DNA of 64,000 nucleotides from Micromonospora sp. WMMD812 (GCF_027497215.1 NZ_CP114904.1:3184001-3248000); one strand, 5' to 3'. Positions 34,609 to 43,891 are shown, counted from the first letter of the stretch. The notes: a model not told the origin generated them from the sequence alone. Made by a program: numbers and translations.

Positions 34609-35627
34609 CCACCGCCCCGTACGCCGAACTGGCCCGGGTCACCCGCAACGGCGTCGTGGAGAGCCGGCACTTCGGCAGCGTGGTGGTGCTCGACCCGTCC
34701 GGCGCCGTCGCGCTGAGCGCCGGCGTACCCGACGAACCGGTGCTGCCGCGCTCCACCCTGAAGCCGGTGCAGGCGCTGGCCTGCCTGACTACGGCCGACG
34801 CCGCCGGCCCCGCGTCGCCGGCCGGCCGGGTGCTCGCCGGCCCCGCGCTGGCCATCGCCGCCGGCAGCCACACCGGCGACGACCGGCACGTCGCCGTCGT
34901 CCGTGACCTGCTGGCCGCCGCCGGGCTGACCGAGGAGGCGCTCGGCTGCCCGGTCGACTGGCCGGAGGACGAGGCGGCCCGGGAACGGCTGATCCGGGCC
35001 GGCGAGCAGCGCAGCCGGATCCGGATGAACTGCTCGGGCAAGCACGCCGCCATGCTGGTCGCGGCCGTCGCCCACGGTTGGTCGACGCACGACTACCTCG
35101 ACCCGGCGCATCCGGTGCAGCGCGAGGTCGCCGCCGCGGTCGCCCGCCTCGCCGGCGCCCCGGTCAGCACCGTCGCGGTGGACGGCTGCGGCGCGCCGCT
35201 GTTCGGGCTGCCACTCACCGGCCTGGCCCGCACGTTCCAGGCCCTGGTCACCGCGGAGTCGGGCAGCGCCGAGGCCCGGGTGGCCGAGGCGATGCGCCGC
35301 CATCCGGAACACGTCGGCGGGTGGCACGGCCACCCGAACACCGACCTCATGCGGGCCCTGCCCGGGGTCCTCGCCAAGGGCGGCGCCGAGGGCGTACTGG
35401 GGGTGGCGACACCCGACGGGTACGCGGTCGCCGTGAAGGCGGTCGACGGCAGCCCGCGGGCCACCACCGTCATCGCGCTCGCCGCCCTGACGGCGGCCGG
35501 CGCGGCCGTCGACGGCGCCCCGGAGCTGCGTCGGGTGCCGGTGCTCGGCGGGGGCGAACCGGTGGGCGCCGTCACCGCCGCCATCGACTGGAGTGCGGGA
35601 CCGCTCCGCACGGAGAAGGAAGACTGA
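34605..35627 (+). CDS. Asparaginase (asparaginase II family, PF06089 type)
   Basis: 340 residues. It shows PRSTLKPVQALACLTTADA, IAAGSHTGDDRHV, the strongly conserved RMNCSGKHAAMLVAAVAHGW with a Cys-Ser-Gly core, and GCGAPLFGLPLTGLART. These are features of the actinobacterial/rhizobial asparaginase II family, which is unrelated to the E. coli AnsB fold. It would hydrolyse L-asparagine (or an N-substituted asparagine) to aspartate. No signal peptide is present, so it acts on imported substrate. It overlaps the permease (ATGA) and cutC (TGATG). Confidence 0.88.
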   Translation: MTTAPYAELARVTRNGVVESRHFGSVVVLDPSGAVALSAGVPDEPVLPRSTLKPVQALACLTTADAAGPASPAGRVLAGPALAIAAGSHTGDDRHVAVVRDLLAAAGLTEEALGCPVDWPEDEAARERLIRAGEQRSRIRMNCSGKHAAMLVAAVAHGWSTHDYLDPAHPVQREVAAAVARLAGAPVSTVAVDGCGAPLFGLPLTGLARTFQALVTAESGSAEARVAEAMRRHPEHVGGWHGHPNTDLMRALPGVLAKGGAEGVLGVATPDGYAVAVKAVDGSPRATTVIALAALTAAGAAVDGAPELRRVPVLGGGEPVGAVTAAIDWSAGPLRTEKED

Positions 35628-36370
35628 TGACCACATTCGAGATCTGCATCGACAGCGTCGAGGGCGCGCTCGCCGCCGAGGCGGCCGGCGCCGACCGGGT
35701 GGAGCTCTGCTCCGCGCTGTTCGACGGCGGGCTGACCCCGAGCATCGGCACCATCGAGACGGCCCTGCACAGAGTGGACCGGATCCGGGTGCACGTCATC
35801 GTCCGGCCGCGCGCCGGCGACTTCATCTACTCGCCGGCCGAGGTCGACGCGATGGTGCGCGACGTACGGGCGGCGGTGGCGGCCGGCGCGCACGGCGTGG
35901 TGATCGGGGCGCTGACCGCCGAGGGGGACGTCGACGTCCCCACCACCCGCAAGCTCATCGAGGCGGCCGGCGGCGCCAGGATCACCTTCCACCGCGCGTT
36001 CGACATGGTCCGGGACCCGTTCGAGGCGTTGGAGCAGTTGGTCGAGCTGGGCGTGGACCGGGTGCTCACCTCGGGTCAGGAGGTGAGCGTCCTGGAGGGC
36101 GCGCCGCTCATCGCCGACCTGGTCCGCCGGGCCGGGGACCGCATCATCGTCATGCCGGGCGGTGGCATCACCCCCCGCAACATCGCCCGGATCATCGAGG
36201 CGACCGGGGCGACCGAGTACCACTTCGCGGCGCTGGTCACCTCCGACAGCCCGGCGGTGCACCGCAACCCGCGCCCGCTCATGGGTGGGACCCTGCACCG
36301 GCCGGAGTACGAACGTTCCGGCACGTCCGGGGAGCTGGTCGGCCGGGTGCTCGCCGCCGCCCGCGCCTGA
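35627..36370 (+). CDS. cutC: CutC family TIM-barrel protein
   Basis: 247 residues covering the whole family. Signatures are EICIDSVEGALAAEAAGADR, VELCSALFDGGLTPSIGTI, HVIVRPRAGDFIYSPAEV, GAHGVVIGALTAEGDVD, ITFHRAFDMVRDPFEALE and RVLTSGQEVSVLEG, then IVMPGGGITPRNI. CutC was named for copper homeostasis in E. coli, but that role is weakly supported and the fold suggests a metabolic enzyme. Its start shares a base with the asparaginase stop. Being the last gene of an amino-acid uptake and deamidation operon under a sugar-type regulator hints at a role in catabolism of a sugar-linked amino acid. Confidence 0.9.
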   Translation: MTTFEICIDSVEGALAAEAAGADRVELCSALFDGGLTPSIGTIETALHRVDRIRVHVIVRPRAGDFIYSPAEVDAMVRDVRAAVAAGAHGVVIGALTAEGDVDVPTTRKLIEAAGGARITFHRAFDMVRDPFEALEQLVELGVDRVLTSGQEVSVLEGAPLIADLVRRAGDRIIVMPGGGITPRNIARIIEATGATEYHFAALVTSDSPAVHRNPRPLMGGTLHRPEYERSGTSGELVGRVLAAARA

Positions 36371-36460
36371 CCGGCACGTCCTGACCCCGCCGCCGCGGGT
36401 CGTCGTCACCGCGACGGCCCGCGGCGCGGCCGTTTCCGCGGCGGGGCGCGGGCCACGCGG

Positions 36461-38986
36461 TCAGCGCGACGCGGACGGGAACTCCTCGAAGTACGCCTCG
36501 ACCCGCTCGGCGGTGGCCGGCCGGGCGAGGGCGAAACCCTGCCCGTAGCGACAGCCGGCCCGGTGTGCGCCGTCGACCTGCGCCGGTGACTCCAACTCCT
36601 CCGCCACCACCTCGACCCCGAGCCGGTCACCGACGCTCACCACCACGTCGATCAGCGGGCGCGGCGCGGCCGGGGCCCCGTCGACCAGACGGGCACCGAC
36701 CTTGAGCAGGTCGATCGGGAGCCGGCGGAGCTGGGCCAGCGACGCCTGCTCGGCGCGGAAGTGGTCCAGCGCGGTGCGGACGCCGAGCGAGCGCAGCCCG
36801 GCCAGCCGGGCCACCACGGTCGGCAGGTCGGGTCCGACCCGCGGCTCGGCCACCTCCACCACCAACCGGTCCGCCGGCACCCCGTACGCGGCGAGGACCG
36901 CGGACGTGCGCTGCACGAAGTCCGGTGTGGTCAGCTCCCTGGTGGTGACGTTGACCGCCATCCAGAGCTGCCGGCTCTCCGCGGACCACTCGGCGAGCTG
37001 GCGGCAGGCCCGGTCGAGGACCCACCACTCCAGCTCACCCACGATGTCCAGGTCCTCCGCCACCGGCAGCAGCTCGGCGGGGAGCACCGTGCCGAGCACC
37101 GGGCTGCGCCAGCGCAGCAGCGCCTCGGTGCCGACCGGTGACCGGTCGGCCAAGCCGAGCACCGGTTGGTAGACCAGGTCCAACTCGCCTCGGGCGACCG
37201 CGCCGGGCAACTCGCGCTCCAGGTCGAGCCGGCGGACCAGCTGCTCCTCCAGGAACGCGTCGTACCACTCGACGCGGTCCCGGCCGAGCTGCACGGCCCG
37301 CCGCCGGGCCAGGTCGGCCTGGCGGAGCACGTCATCCGGCCCGTCGGCACCGATCTCGGCCAGCCCGATGCTCACGTGCACCCGGAGCGTCGACCCGGCC
37401 AACTGGTACGGCTGGATCAGCGCGGCCAGCAGTCGCGTGCCCACCTCGTACGCCAGGACCGGGCCGGCCGTGGTGACCACCGCGAAGGCGGCGCCGCCCA
37501 GGCCCGCGACCAGGTCGTCGCGGCCGACCACCATGCGGGCCCGGTGGACCACCTCGGCCACCAGTTCCTCGTCGAGTCCGGGCGCGCTCCCGCCCGCGCC
37601 CGGGATGTGCAGGTCGACCATCAGCAACGCCCCGGCCGGCGTCGGCGCGTCAGCCACGGTGGCGAGGGCGCGCAGCAGCGCCGCCCGATCGGCCAGCCCG
37701 GCCCGGGTGGGGGTCGCCACCGGGCCGACCACCGCCACCTCGCGCCCGGATCGGGCCGGGCCCGGGTCGGCCGGCTCCGGTGCGGGGTGAGCCTGTTCCG
37801 GCCGGTCCGGCGGTCGCACCGCGACGGCCCCGGTCCCGTCCACCGCCGGCCCCCCGACCCCCGGCCCGCCCTCCGACGCATGGCTCCGGTGGCGGCGGTG
37901 CCCGGCGGGTCGCCCCGTCCCCGGCCGGTCGTCGCCGCGCAGCAGTTCGCGGAGCACGAGCGGTGGCACCGCCGCCAGGGCGAGCAGGACAGTGGTGCGG
38001 TCCGGCGGCAGCCCCGAGCCGACGTGCCGACCAGCGGCCAGCAGCAACGCCACCGCCGGGACCACCACACGCGGCCAGAGTGGCGCGGGGCGCTCGACCG
38101 CCGCCGGGGCCGCCGCCCGCGTCGCTCCTGCCGAGACGAGCAGCATGCCCAGCACCAGCGGGGGCACGGCCAGCAGCGCCAACCAGCCCGTCGCCGCCCC
38201 GGTCGTGAGGGTCGCGAGCAGCACCAGCCCGAACAGGATCAGCGCCACCCCACCGCGGCAGACGGCCGCCGCCACCCTCCGGTGCGCCCCGGTCAGCGCG
38301 GTGAGCGCCGCCATCCCGAGCGCGCCGAGCAGCAGAGTCACCGGCAGCCGGGCCGGTGACGGCAGGACTGCCGGTGGCAGCAGGAGCCAGCCCGCGAGGA
38401 CCAGGCCGACCGCCGGCCCGAGCGCGTCGACGAGCCGGCGCAGGCGGACCCGGGCGGGTGGACGCGGCCCGCCGGGCAGCCGGCGCAACCCGAGGGCGGC
38501 GAGCGTCGCCACGACGGCCGGGCCGGCTCCGGCGACGGCCGGGGATGCCGGGCGGAGCAGCGGCACCGCGGCGGCGGCCAGACCGGCGGCGGCCACGGTG
38601 GCGTCGAGCAGCAGGAGTGCCGTGCGGGTCGACGTCCAGGCCCGGCGGGCGGCCCGCGTGCCCGGCCGGAGCATCGGCTCGGTAGCGCCCTGGCCCGCGT
38701 GGGTGGGCGGCCGGACGGCGAGCCGGGAGAGCCGTACGCCGGCCAGCGCGGCAGACACGCCGGCGGCGAGCGCGACCACCGCCGCGGGCGGAAGCTGGCC
38801 GGCCGCGCCGGCGAGGATGAGCAGCGCGACCGCCGCGAGAACGGCGGCTTCCGGGCGGGCGGGGGCGTGGAACGGTGCGGCGAGGGGCACGGCGGTCGCC
38901 TTCGTGAGGGGGCACGGGGGCGGTGCGGCGGTGCGGGGTGCCGGACGGGCGAGTCCGGTGCCCAATTGTGGGAAACGAATCGCCAT
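36461..38986 (-). CDS. Degenerate GGDEF-EAL membrane protein
   Basis: Up to 841 residues (start uncertain; a GTG about 32 codons in, before the first hydrophobic segment, is also possible). Residues to about 350 hold many membrane helices. The GGDEF signature is replaced by GLGGAAFAVV, so cyclase activity should be lost. In the EAL half, TEALLRWRSP, VNVTTREL, EVAE, LLKV, AEELE and GCRYGQGFA keep most single catalytic residues, but the key DDFGTGYSSL is ALDHFRAEQASL, losing the second Asp, the Gly and the Ser pair. The protein probably binds c-di-GMP or acts as a sensor rather than an enzyme. A Gly/Pro/Arg/His-rich linker lies at about 350-420. Confidence 0.82.
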   Translation of the reverse strand: MAIRFPQLGTGLARPAPRTAAPPPCPLTKATAVPLAAPFHAPARPEAAVLAAVALLILAGAAGQLPPAAVVALAAGVSAALAGVRLSRLAVRPPTHAGQGATEPMLRPGTRAARRAWTSTRTALLLLDATVAAAGLAAAAVPLLRPASPAVAGAGPAVVATLAALGLRRLPGGPRPPARVRLRRLVDALGPAVGLVLAGWLLLPPAVLPSPARLPVTLLLGALGMAALTALTGAHRRVAAAVCRGGVALILFGLVLLATLTTGAATGWLALLAVPPLVLGMLLVSAGATRAAAPAAVERPAPLWPRVVVPAVALLLAAGRHVGSGLPPDRTTVLLALAAVPPLVLRELLRGDDRPGTGRPAGHRRHRSHASEGGPGVGGPAVDGTGAVAVRPPDRPEQAHPAPEPADPGPARSGREVAVVGPVATPTRAGLADRAALLRALATVADAPTPAGALLMVDLHIPGAGGSAPGLDEELVAEVVHRARMVVGRDDLVAGLGGAAFAVVTTAGPVLAYEVGTRLLAALIQPYQLAGSTLRVHVSIGLAEIGADGPDDVLRQADLARRRAVQLGRDRVEWYDAFLEEQLVRRLDLERELPGAVARGELDLVYQPVLGLADRSPVGTEALLRWRSPVLGTVLPAELLPVAEDLDIVGELEWWVLDRACRQLAEWSAESRQLWMAVNVTTRELTTPDFVQRTSAVLAAYGVPADRLVVEVAEPRVGPDLPTVVARLAGLRSLGVRTALDHFRAEQASLAQLRRLPIDLLKVGARLVDGAPAAPRPLIDVVVSVGDRLGVEVVAEELESPAQVDGAHRAGCRYGQGFALARPATAERVEAYFEEFPSASR

Positions 38987-39106
38987 GCACGCCGGTTACG
39001 TGCCCCTGCTCAGGAGAGGCCGTGACCCTCGTCACGGTCCGGCGGAACGGCGGCTCAGCCCCCGCCCGCCGCGAGGGACGCCGGGCGGGGGTGGGATCAT
39101 CGCTGG

Positions 39107-39484
39107 GTGAGTAGGTCCGACAGCGTCCGCTTCCGGTACAACCAGGCCATCCTCGCCGCGGCGATCATCGCCTTCATCGGCGCCCTGCCGCTGGCCAACG
39201 CGCGGACGTACCTGCTACCGGTGTTGCTCGTCCCGCTCGCCGTCGGCATCTGGGCCTGGCGGGCCGGCACCGACGCGGACGCCCGCGAGCTGCGCGTGCG
39301 GGCGCTCGCCGGGCAGCGCCGGATCCCCTGGGACCACGTGGTCGAGCTGGCCACCGACCCGCGCGGGCGGGCCGTGGCCCGGCTCGACGACGGGCAGGAG
39401 GTCCTCCTGCCCGCGGTCCGCGCGACCGACCTGCCCCGGCTCGTCTCGGCCACCGGGCAGACGCTGCCCGGCGCCGCCGGCTGA
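39107..39484 (+). CDS. PH domain-containing small membrane protein
   Basis: 125 residues. Two membrane helices (about 13-31 and 33-50) precede a bacterial PH-like domain (bPH type, PF10756 group): REGLRVRALAGQ-like strand ELRVRALAGQRRIPWDHVVEL, then RGRAVARLDDGQEVLLPAVR. This architecture is common in actinobacterial membrane proteins of unknown role. The GTG start has GATCAT 6 nt upstream as a possible leaderless -10. Confidence 0.8.
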   Translation: MSRSDSVRFRYNQAILAAAIIAFIGALPLANARTYLLPVLLVPLAVGIWAWRAGTDADARELRVRALAGQRRIPWDHVVELATDPRGRAVARLDDGQEVLLPAVRATDLPRLVSATGQTLPGAAG

Positions 39485-39520
39485 CCCGAGCGCCGGTCCA
39501 CCCCGCCCGGCGGCCGCCCG

Positions 39521-40447
39521 TCAGTAGCCGTCGACGACCTCGTTGAGCAGCGGCTCACCCGCCGCGAACCGCCGCACCTGGTCACCCACCAGCCGGTACG
39601 CCCGCGGCAGCAGACCCCGGACCGAGCCGGCGACGTGCGGCGTGAGCAGCACGTTGGGCATGCTCCACAGCGGGTGATCGGCGGGCAGCGGCTCGGGGTC
39701 GGTGACGTCCAGCGCGGCGGAGATCCGCCCGGTGCCGAGCTCGGCGGCCAACGCCTCGGTCCGGGCCACCGGGCCACGGGCGGCGTTGACCAGCAGCGCC
39801 CCGTCCCGCATCGCGGCGAGGAACGTCGCGTCGACGAGGCCGCGGGTCTGGTCGGTGAGCGGCACCAGCACCACCACCACGTCGGCCTCCGGCAACAGCC
39901 GGGGCAGCTCCGCCACGCCGTGCACGCCCTGCTCCGGACGGGCCGTCCGGGCGACCAGCGTGAACGTCACGTCGAACGGTGCCAGCCGGTCGCGTACCGC
40001 GGAGCCGATCGAGCCGGCGCCGACGATCAGCACCCGCTTGCCGGTCAGCTCGTCGGTGGGCGCCACCGCCTCGTACGCCCACTCCCGCCGGGCCTGCGCG
40101 CGGGCGAACACGGGGAACGCCCGCAGCTGGGCCAGGATCGCGGCGACCACCCACTCGGCGGTGGACGGGTCGTGCACCCCGCGGGCGTCGCAGAGGGTCA
40201 CCCCCTCCGGCATCCGGCCGACCCAGGCGTCCGCGCCGGCGGAGAGCAACTGGACCACCTCGAGGTCGGGCAGCTCGTGGAGGAGCCGGGCGGCGTCCGA
40301 ACCGGCGAGGAACGGCGGCACCCAGAACCGGACGCCGGTCGCCCCGGACGGGAGCTTGTCGGGGTCCTCGACGACTTCGACGGTGACCGCCGGTGGCAGC
40401 TCACCGAGGAGCGGCTGACCGGTCTCGTGCGGAATCCATACCTTCAC
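39521..40447 (-). CDS. D-isomer-specific 2-hydroxyacid dehydrogenase
   Basis: 308 residues from GTG 40447 (KVWIPHETGQPLL). The NAD domain has VLIVGAGSIGSAVRDRL, ALLVNAARGPVARTEALAAEL (Arg), DVTDPEPLPADHPLW (Glu) and LLTPHVAGS (His). It reduces or oxidises a 2-keto/2-hydroxy acid; it is shorter than SerA and lacks ASB/ACT domains, so it is a different enzyme, and the substrate is unknown. TAACCT 8 nt before the start is a possible leaderless -10. A longer frame to 40582 is not family-like. Confidence 0.9.
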   Translation of the reverse strand: MKVWIPHETGQPLLGELPPAVTVEVVEDPDKLPSGATGVRFWVPPFLAGSDAARLLHELPDLEVVQLLSAGADAWVGRMPEGVTLCDARGVHDPSTAEWVVAAILAQLRAFPVFARAQARREWAYEAVAPTDELTGKRVLIVGAGSIGSAVRDRLAPFDVTFTLVARTARPEQGVHGVAELPRLLPEADVVVVLVPLTDQTRGLVDATFLAAMRDGALLVNAARGPVARTEALAAELGTGRISAALDVTDPEPLPADHPLWSMPNVLLTPHVAGSVRGLLPRAYRLVGDQVRRFAAGEPLLNEVVDGY

Positions 40448-40612
40448 GCCCGCCGAGGTTAGCCTTCGCTCCGGCGGCCATGCCGGCACGTCCCCCGCGG
40501 GCCCGGGCCGACCGACCGCGACGGCGGCGGACCTCTCCTTTCGCGGGTGTCCACGCTCGACGGCCGGGACCGGCCCCGGCACACGCCGGGGTCGAAGCGC
40601 GGCGCGGCGGGG

Positions 40613-40618
40613 TATAAC
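40613..40618 (+). promoter_or_regulatory. Putative -10 box of the SpoIIE phosphatase gene (TATAAC)
   Basis: TATAAC is a near-consensus -10 in GC-rich surroundings, 50 nt before the ATG at 40669. No recognisable -35 lies at 17 nt, so another sigma factor may be involved. Confidence 0.4.
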
Positions 40619-40668
40619 GAACGCCGGAGGCCGGTCGGTCTCCGACCGCTCCGTCAGACAGGTGCTCG

Positions 40669-42489
40669 ATGATCGACGGCTCTCCCCAGGACGCTGTCCC
40701 GCGTGCCGTCGGCCCTCCCCCGGCGCTCGGCGACCCGGCTCGGCTGCGGGCGCTCGCCGAGACCGGCCTGGACGCGGCGCCGGACGAGGCGTTCGACCGG
40801 TTCGCCCGGCTGGTGAGCGACCTGCTCGACGTGCCGGTCGCGCTGGTCTCGTTGGTCGCCATCGACCGCCAGTTCTTTCCCGGGGCGGTCGGCCTTCCGG
40901 AACCGTGGGCCGACCGGCGGGAGACTCCGCTCAGCCACTCGTTCTGCCAGCACGTGGTCGACCTCGAGGTGCCGATGGTGCTGCCGGACGCCCGGCTCTA
41001 TCCGCGGGTCCGGGAGAACCTGGCGATCCCCGACCTCGGCGTGGTCGCGTACGCCGGCATGCCGCTGACCGACCTGTCCGGAAACATCCTCGGATCGCTC
41101 TGCGCCATCGACAGCAAGCCCCGGGCGTGGACGGCGGCCCAGCTGCGTACCCTCGCCGACCTGGCCGCGGCGTGTTCGTCGGAGCTGCGGTTGCGGATCG
41201 CGCTGGACGGCGCCGACCAGGCGCGGCGGCGGGCAGAGGAGGCGCACGAGCGGTTGCGGTTGGTGGCAGGCCTGAGCGAACGGCTGGGCGGGACGCTCGA
41301 CGTGGCGACCGCGCTGCACCGGCTGGCGGACGCCACGGTGCCGCTGCTGGCCGACTGGTGCCTGGTGTCGCTGGTCGGCCCGACCGGTGTGCCCCGCGAG
41401 GTGACCGCGGTGCACCGCGATCCGGCCCGGGCGGCCGACGTCAGCCGGTTCGCCGAGCTGCTGCGTACCGAACTCGGCCCGCGGTCGATCACCCGGGCGG
41501 TGCTGCGCACCGGTCAGCCGGTGCTGGTCAGCGCGGCCACCCTGGCCGACATCGAGCGGGCCACGCACAGCCCGGCGATGCCGGCGATCGCCGCCCGGCT
41601 CGGATTCGCCTCCCACCTGACCGTGCCGATCACCGCTACCGGCGGCACCGTGCTGGGCGCCATCACCCTGGTCAATGACGCGCGCCGGCCCGCCTTCGAC
41701 GATCGGGACCTCATCACCGCGGTGGAGGTCGGGCGCCGGGCGGCGCAGGCGATCGGCAACAGCGCGAGGTACGGCGAGCAGCGCCACGTCGCCGAGGTGC
41801 TCCAGCACAGCATGCTGCCTCGGCTGCCGGAGGTCCCCGGGCTGGAGCTCGCGGCCCGCTACCAGCCCGCGGCCGACCGGGTCGAGGTGGGCGGCGACTG
41901 GTACGACGCCTTCCTCCAGCCCGACGGGGACCTGATCGCGGCGATCGGGGACGTGGCCGGGCACGACATCGAGGCGGCGGCGACCATGGGCCAGCTGCGC
42001 AACCTGGTCCGGGGCAACGCGTACGGCCGGTCCGACGCGGTCAGCGAGTTGATGACCCACCTGGACGACGTGATCCGCGGGCTACGCCTGCGCACCGCCG
42101 CCACCGCGACGCTGGTCCGGCTCCGCACCGACGGGGCCGGCGGTCATGCGGTCACCTGGTCCAACGCCGGCCACCCGCCGGCGCTCCTGGTCCGGGCCGG
42201 CGGCGCGGTGGAGGTGCTCGCCGGGCCGGCGGAGCCGCTGCTCGGCCTGGCCCGGCCGACCCGCCGCAGCAGCCGGGCGACCGGCTTGGCCGGCCGGGAC
42301 ACCCTGCTGCTCTACACCGACGGGCTCATCGAGCGGCGGGACCGGCCAATCGACGAGGGGCTGGCCGAGCTGGCCGCCCGGCTCGCGGGAAAGGACCGGA
42401 TACCGCTCGACGACCTCTGCGACCTGCTGCTCGACGCGGCCCACCGCGGCGAGGACGACGTGGCGCTGCTGGCCGTCCGGGCGCGGTGA
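40669..42489 (+). CDS. GAF-GAF-SpoIIE (PP2C-type) serine phosphatase
   Basis: 606 residues. A GAF domain at about 30-180 (LLDVPVALVSLVAIDRQFF, SFCQHVV, AGMPLTDLSGNILGSLCAID) is followed by a second GAF-like domain at 195-365 and a SpoIIE domain from about 375. The phosphatase metal ligands appear in EVGGDWYDAF, AIGDVAGHDIEAA and GEDDVALLAV, with WSNAGHPPALLV and LLLYTDGLIER. Such proteins dephosphorylate anti-anti-sigma factors and control sigma-factor partner switching. No anti-sigma or antagonist gene is adjacent, so the target is elsewhere. It has no membrane segment. Confidence 0.92.
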   Translation: MIDGSPQDAVPRAVGPPPALGDPARLRALAETGLDAAPDEAFDRFARLVSDLLDVPVALVSLVAIDRQFFPGAVGLPEPWADRRETPLSHSFCQHVVDLEVPMVLPDARLYPRVRENLAIPDLGVVAYAGMPLTDLSGNILGSLCAIDSKPRAWTAAQLRTLADLAAACSSELRLRIALDGADQARRRAEEAHERLRLVAGLSERLGGTLDVATALHRLADATVPLLADWCLVSLVGPTGVPREVTAVHRDPARAADVSRFAELLRTELGPRSITRAVLRTGQPVLVSAATLADIERATHSPAMPAIAARLGFASHLTVPITATGGTVLGAITLVNDARRPAFDDRDLITAVEVGRRAAQAIGNSARYGEQRHVAEVLQHSMLPRLPEVPGLELAARYQPAADRVEVGGDWYDAFLQPDGDLIAAIGDVAGHDIEAAATMGQLRNLVRGNAYGRSDAVSELMTHLDDVIRGLRLRTAATATLVRLRTDGAGGHAVTWSNAGHPPALLVRAGGAVEVLAGPAEPLLGLARPTRRSSRATGLAGRDTLLLYTDGLIERRDRPIDEGLAELAARLAGKDRIPLDDLCDLLLDAAHRGEDDVALLAVRAR

Positions 42490-42600
42490 GCGGCGACGGT
42501 CCGGCCCGCGCGGCGGCGCACGGGGGCCGTCCGGTCGGGGTGGGCCACCGAGCGGGCTACTCCTGCGAGGCGACGGCCGTGCACGAGCCGTCCGGCGGGA

Positions 42601-42614
42601 TACCCTGGGCCGGG
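42601..42614 (+). promoter_or_regulatory. Putative leaderless -10 box (TACCCT)
   Basis: TACCCT at 42601-42606 lies 7 nt before the GTG at 42614, as in front of the gene at 1132. It supports that start. Confidence 0.4.
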
Positions 42615-43789
42615 TGAGCGCCCGTCCCCCGTACCCTCGCACCCGCCGTGCCCGGAGGGCACTGGTGGCGTCGTGCGCGGCGCTGCTCCTGGCCGCGACC
42701 GGATGCAGCTTCGGCGAGCCCGATCCCGACCCGGCGGGCGAGCCGCCGACCTTCCCGACCCCGTCGGCCTCGCCGGCGCAGGGCGGGGCCGGCCAGCAGG
42801 TGGTCGCCACGGTGCTGGCTAAGGGTTTGCGGGTGCCCTGGGCGATCGGGTTCCTGCCCGACGGCGCCGCGCTGGTCACCGAGCGGGACAGCGGCCGGAT
42901 CCTCAAGGTGGGCCCGGAGTCGGGGCCGGACGGCCTGCGGGTCACCGTGGCGCAGACCATCACCGACGTGGCCGCGGCCGGTGAGGGCGGCCTGCTCGGC
43001 CTCGCCGTGTCCCCCGACTACCAGCGGGACCGGACGCTCTTCGTCTACTACACGACCGAGGAGGACAACCGGATCGTCCGGTTGCAGCTCGGCGGCGAGC
43101 CCACGCCGATCCTCACCGGCATCCCGAAGGCGGGCATCCACAACGGCGGTGGGCTCGGCTTCGGCCCGGACGGCCAGCTCTACGCGAGCACCGGCGACGC
43201 CGGCGACCGCCCCCACGCGCAGGACGCCAAGAGCCTGGGCGGCAAGATCCTGCGGATCACCCGGGACGGCAAGCCGGCGTCCGGCAACCCTTTCCCGGGT
43301 TCACCCGTCTGGTCGCTGGGGCACCGCAACGTGCAGGGCTTCGCCTGGGACGCCAGCAAGCGGATGTACGCGGTGGAGTTCGGCCAGAACACCTGGGACG
43401 AGATCAACGAGATCGTCAAGGGAAAGAACTACGGGTGGCCACAGGTCGAGGGGCGGTCCGACGACAAGCGCTTCGCCAACCCGATCACCCAGTGGGCCAC
43501 CTCGGACGCTTCCTGTTCTGGGCTGGCCGCGGTGGACCGGTTGCTGGTCACCGGGTGCCTGCGCGGGAAGCGGCTCTGGGTGGTCGAGCTGACCGACACC
43601 GGCACGGTGCTCGGCCAGCCTCGGGAACTGCTGACCAACCGGTACGGGCGGCTGCGGGCGGTCGCCGCCGCGCCGGACGGGTCGATCTGGGTGACCACGT
43701 CCAACCACGACGGGCGGGGCGACCCGACCGCGGAGGACGACCGGATCCTGCGGCTGGTCTTCGCCGACGGCGGCGCCGGACGGAGCTGA
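42614..43789 (+). CDS. PQQ-dependent sugar dehydrogenase-like lipoprotein
   Basis: 391 residues. A lipoprotein signal (ALVASCAALLLAATGC) gives Cys near residue 31, then a Pro-rich linker and a six-bladed beta-propeller of the GSDH family: VPWAIGFLPDGAALVTERD, GGLLGLAVSPDYQRDRTLFV, HNGGGLGFGPDGQLYASTGD, WSLGHRNVQGFAWD and WDEINEIVKGKNYGWPQVEG. His in IHNGGG and Arg/His in GHRNVQG match the PQQ and substrate sites of soluble glucose dehydrogenases. Many actinobacteria with such genes lack PQQ synthesis, so the cofactor is unproven. No pqq genes are in the window. Confidence 0.88.
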   Translation: MSARPPYPRTRRARRALVASCAALLLAATGCSFGEPDPDPAGEPPTFPTPSASPAQGGAGQQVVATVLAKGLRVPWAIGFLPDGAALVTERDSGRILKVGPESGPDGLRVTVAQTITDVAAAGEGGLLGLAVSPDYQRDRTLFVYYTTEEDNRIVRLQLGGEPTPILTGIPKAGIHNGGGLGFGPDGQLYASTGDAGDRPHAQDAKSLGGKILRITRDGKPASGNPFPGSPVWSLGHRNVQGFAWDASKRMYAVEFGQNTWDEINEIVKGKNYGWPQVEGRSDDKRFANPITQWATSDASCSGLAAVDRLLVTGCLRGKRLWVVELTDTGTVLGQPRELLTNRYGRLRAVAAAPDGSIWVTTSNHDGRGDPTAEDDRILRLVFADGGAGRS

Positions 43790-43891
43790 CCCGGGCCGAC
43801 CGACCGCCGGCGCCGGCGGATCCGCCCCGGTCGGCGGCGCGTCGCACTCAGGTTTGCCAAGATCCTTCTACGGGCAGGTCAGGATTTCAGC

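Noticed and set aside
30002..36370. Copper-resistance operon because of cutC
   Set aside because: No copper ATPase, chaperone, or Cu-sensing regulator is present; the operon is an amino-acid uptake and deamidation set.
40448..40582. N-terminal extension of the 2-hydroxyacid dehydrogenase
   Set aside because: The extra 45 residues are Pro/Arg-rich and unlike the family; the GTG at 40447 has a -10-like box upstream.
42614..43789. Glucose oxidation pathway based on the PQQ dehydrogenase-like gene
   Set aside because: No PQQ biosynthesis or partner genes here, and the propeller family includes proteins of other function.
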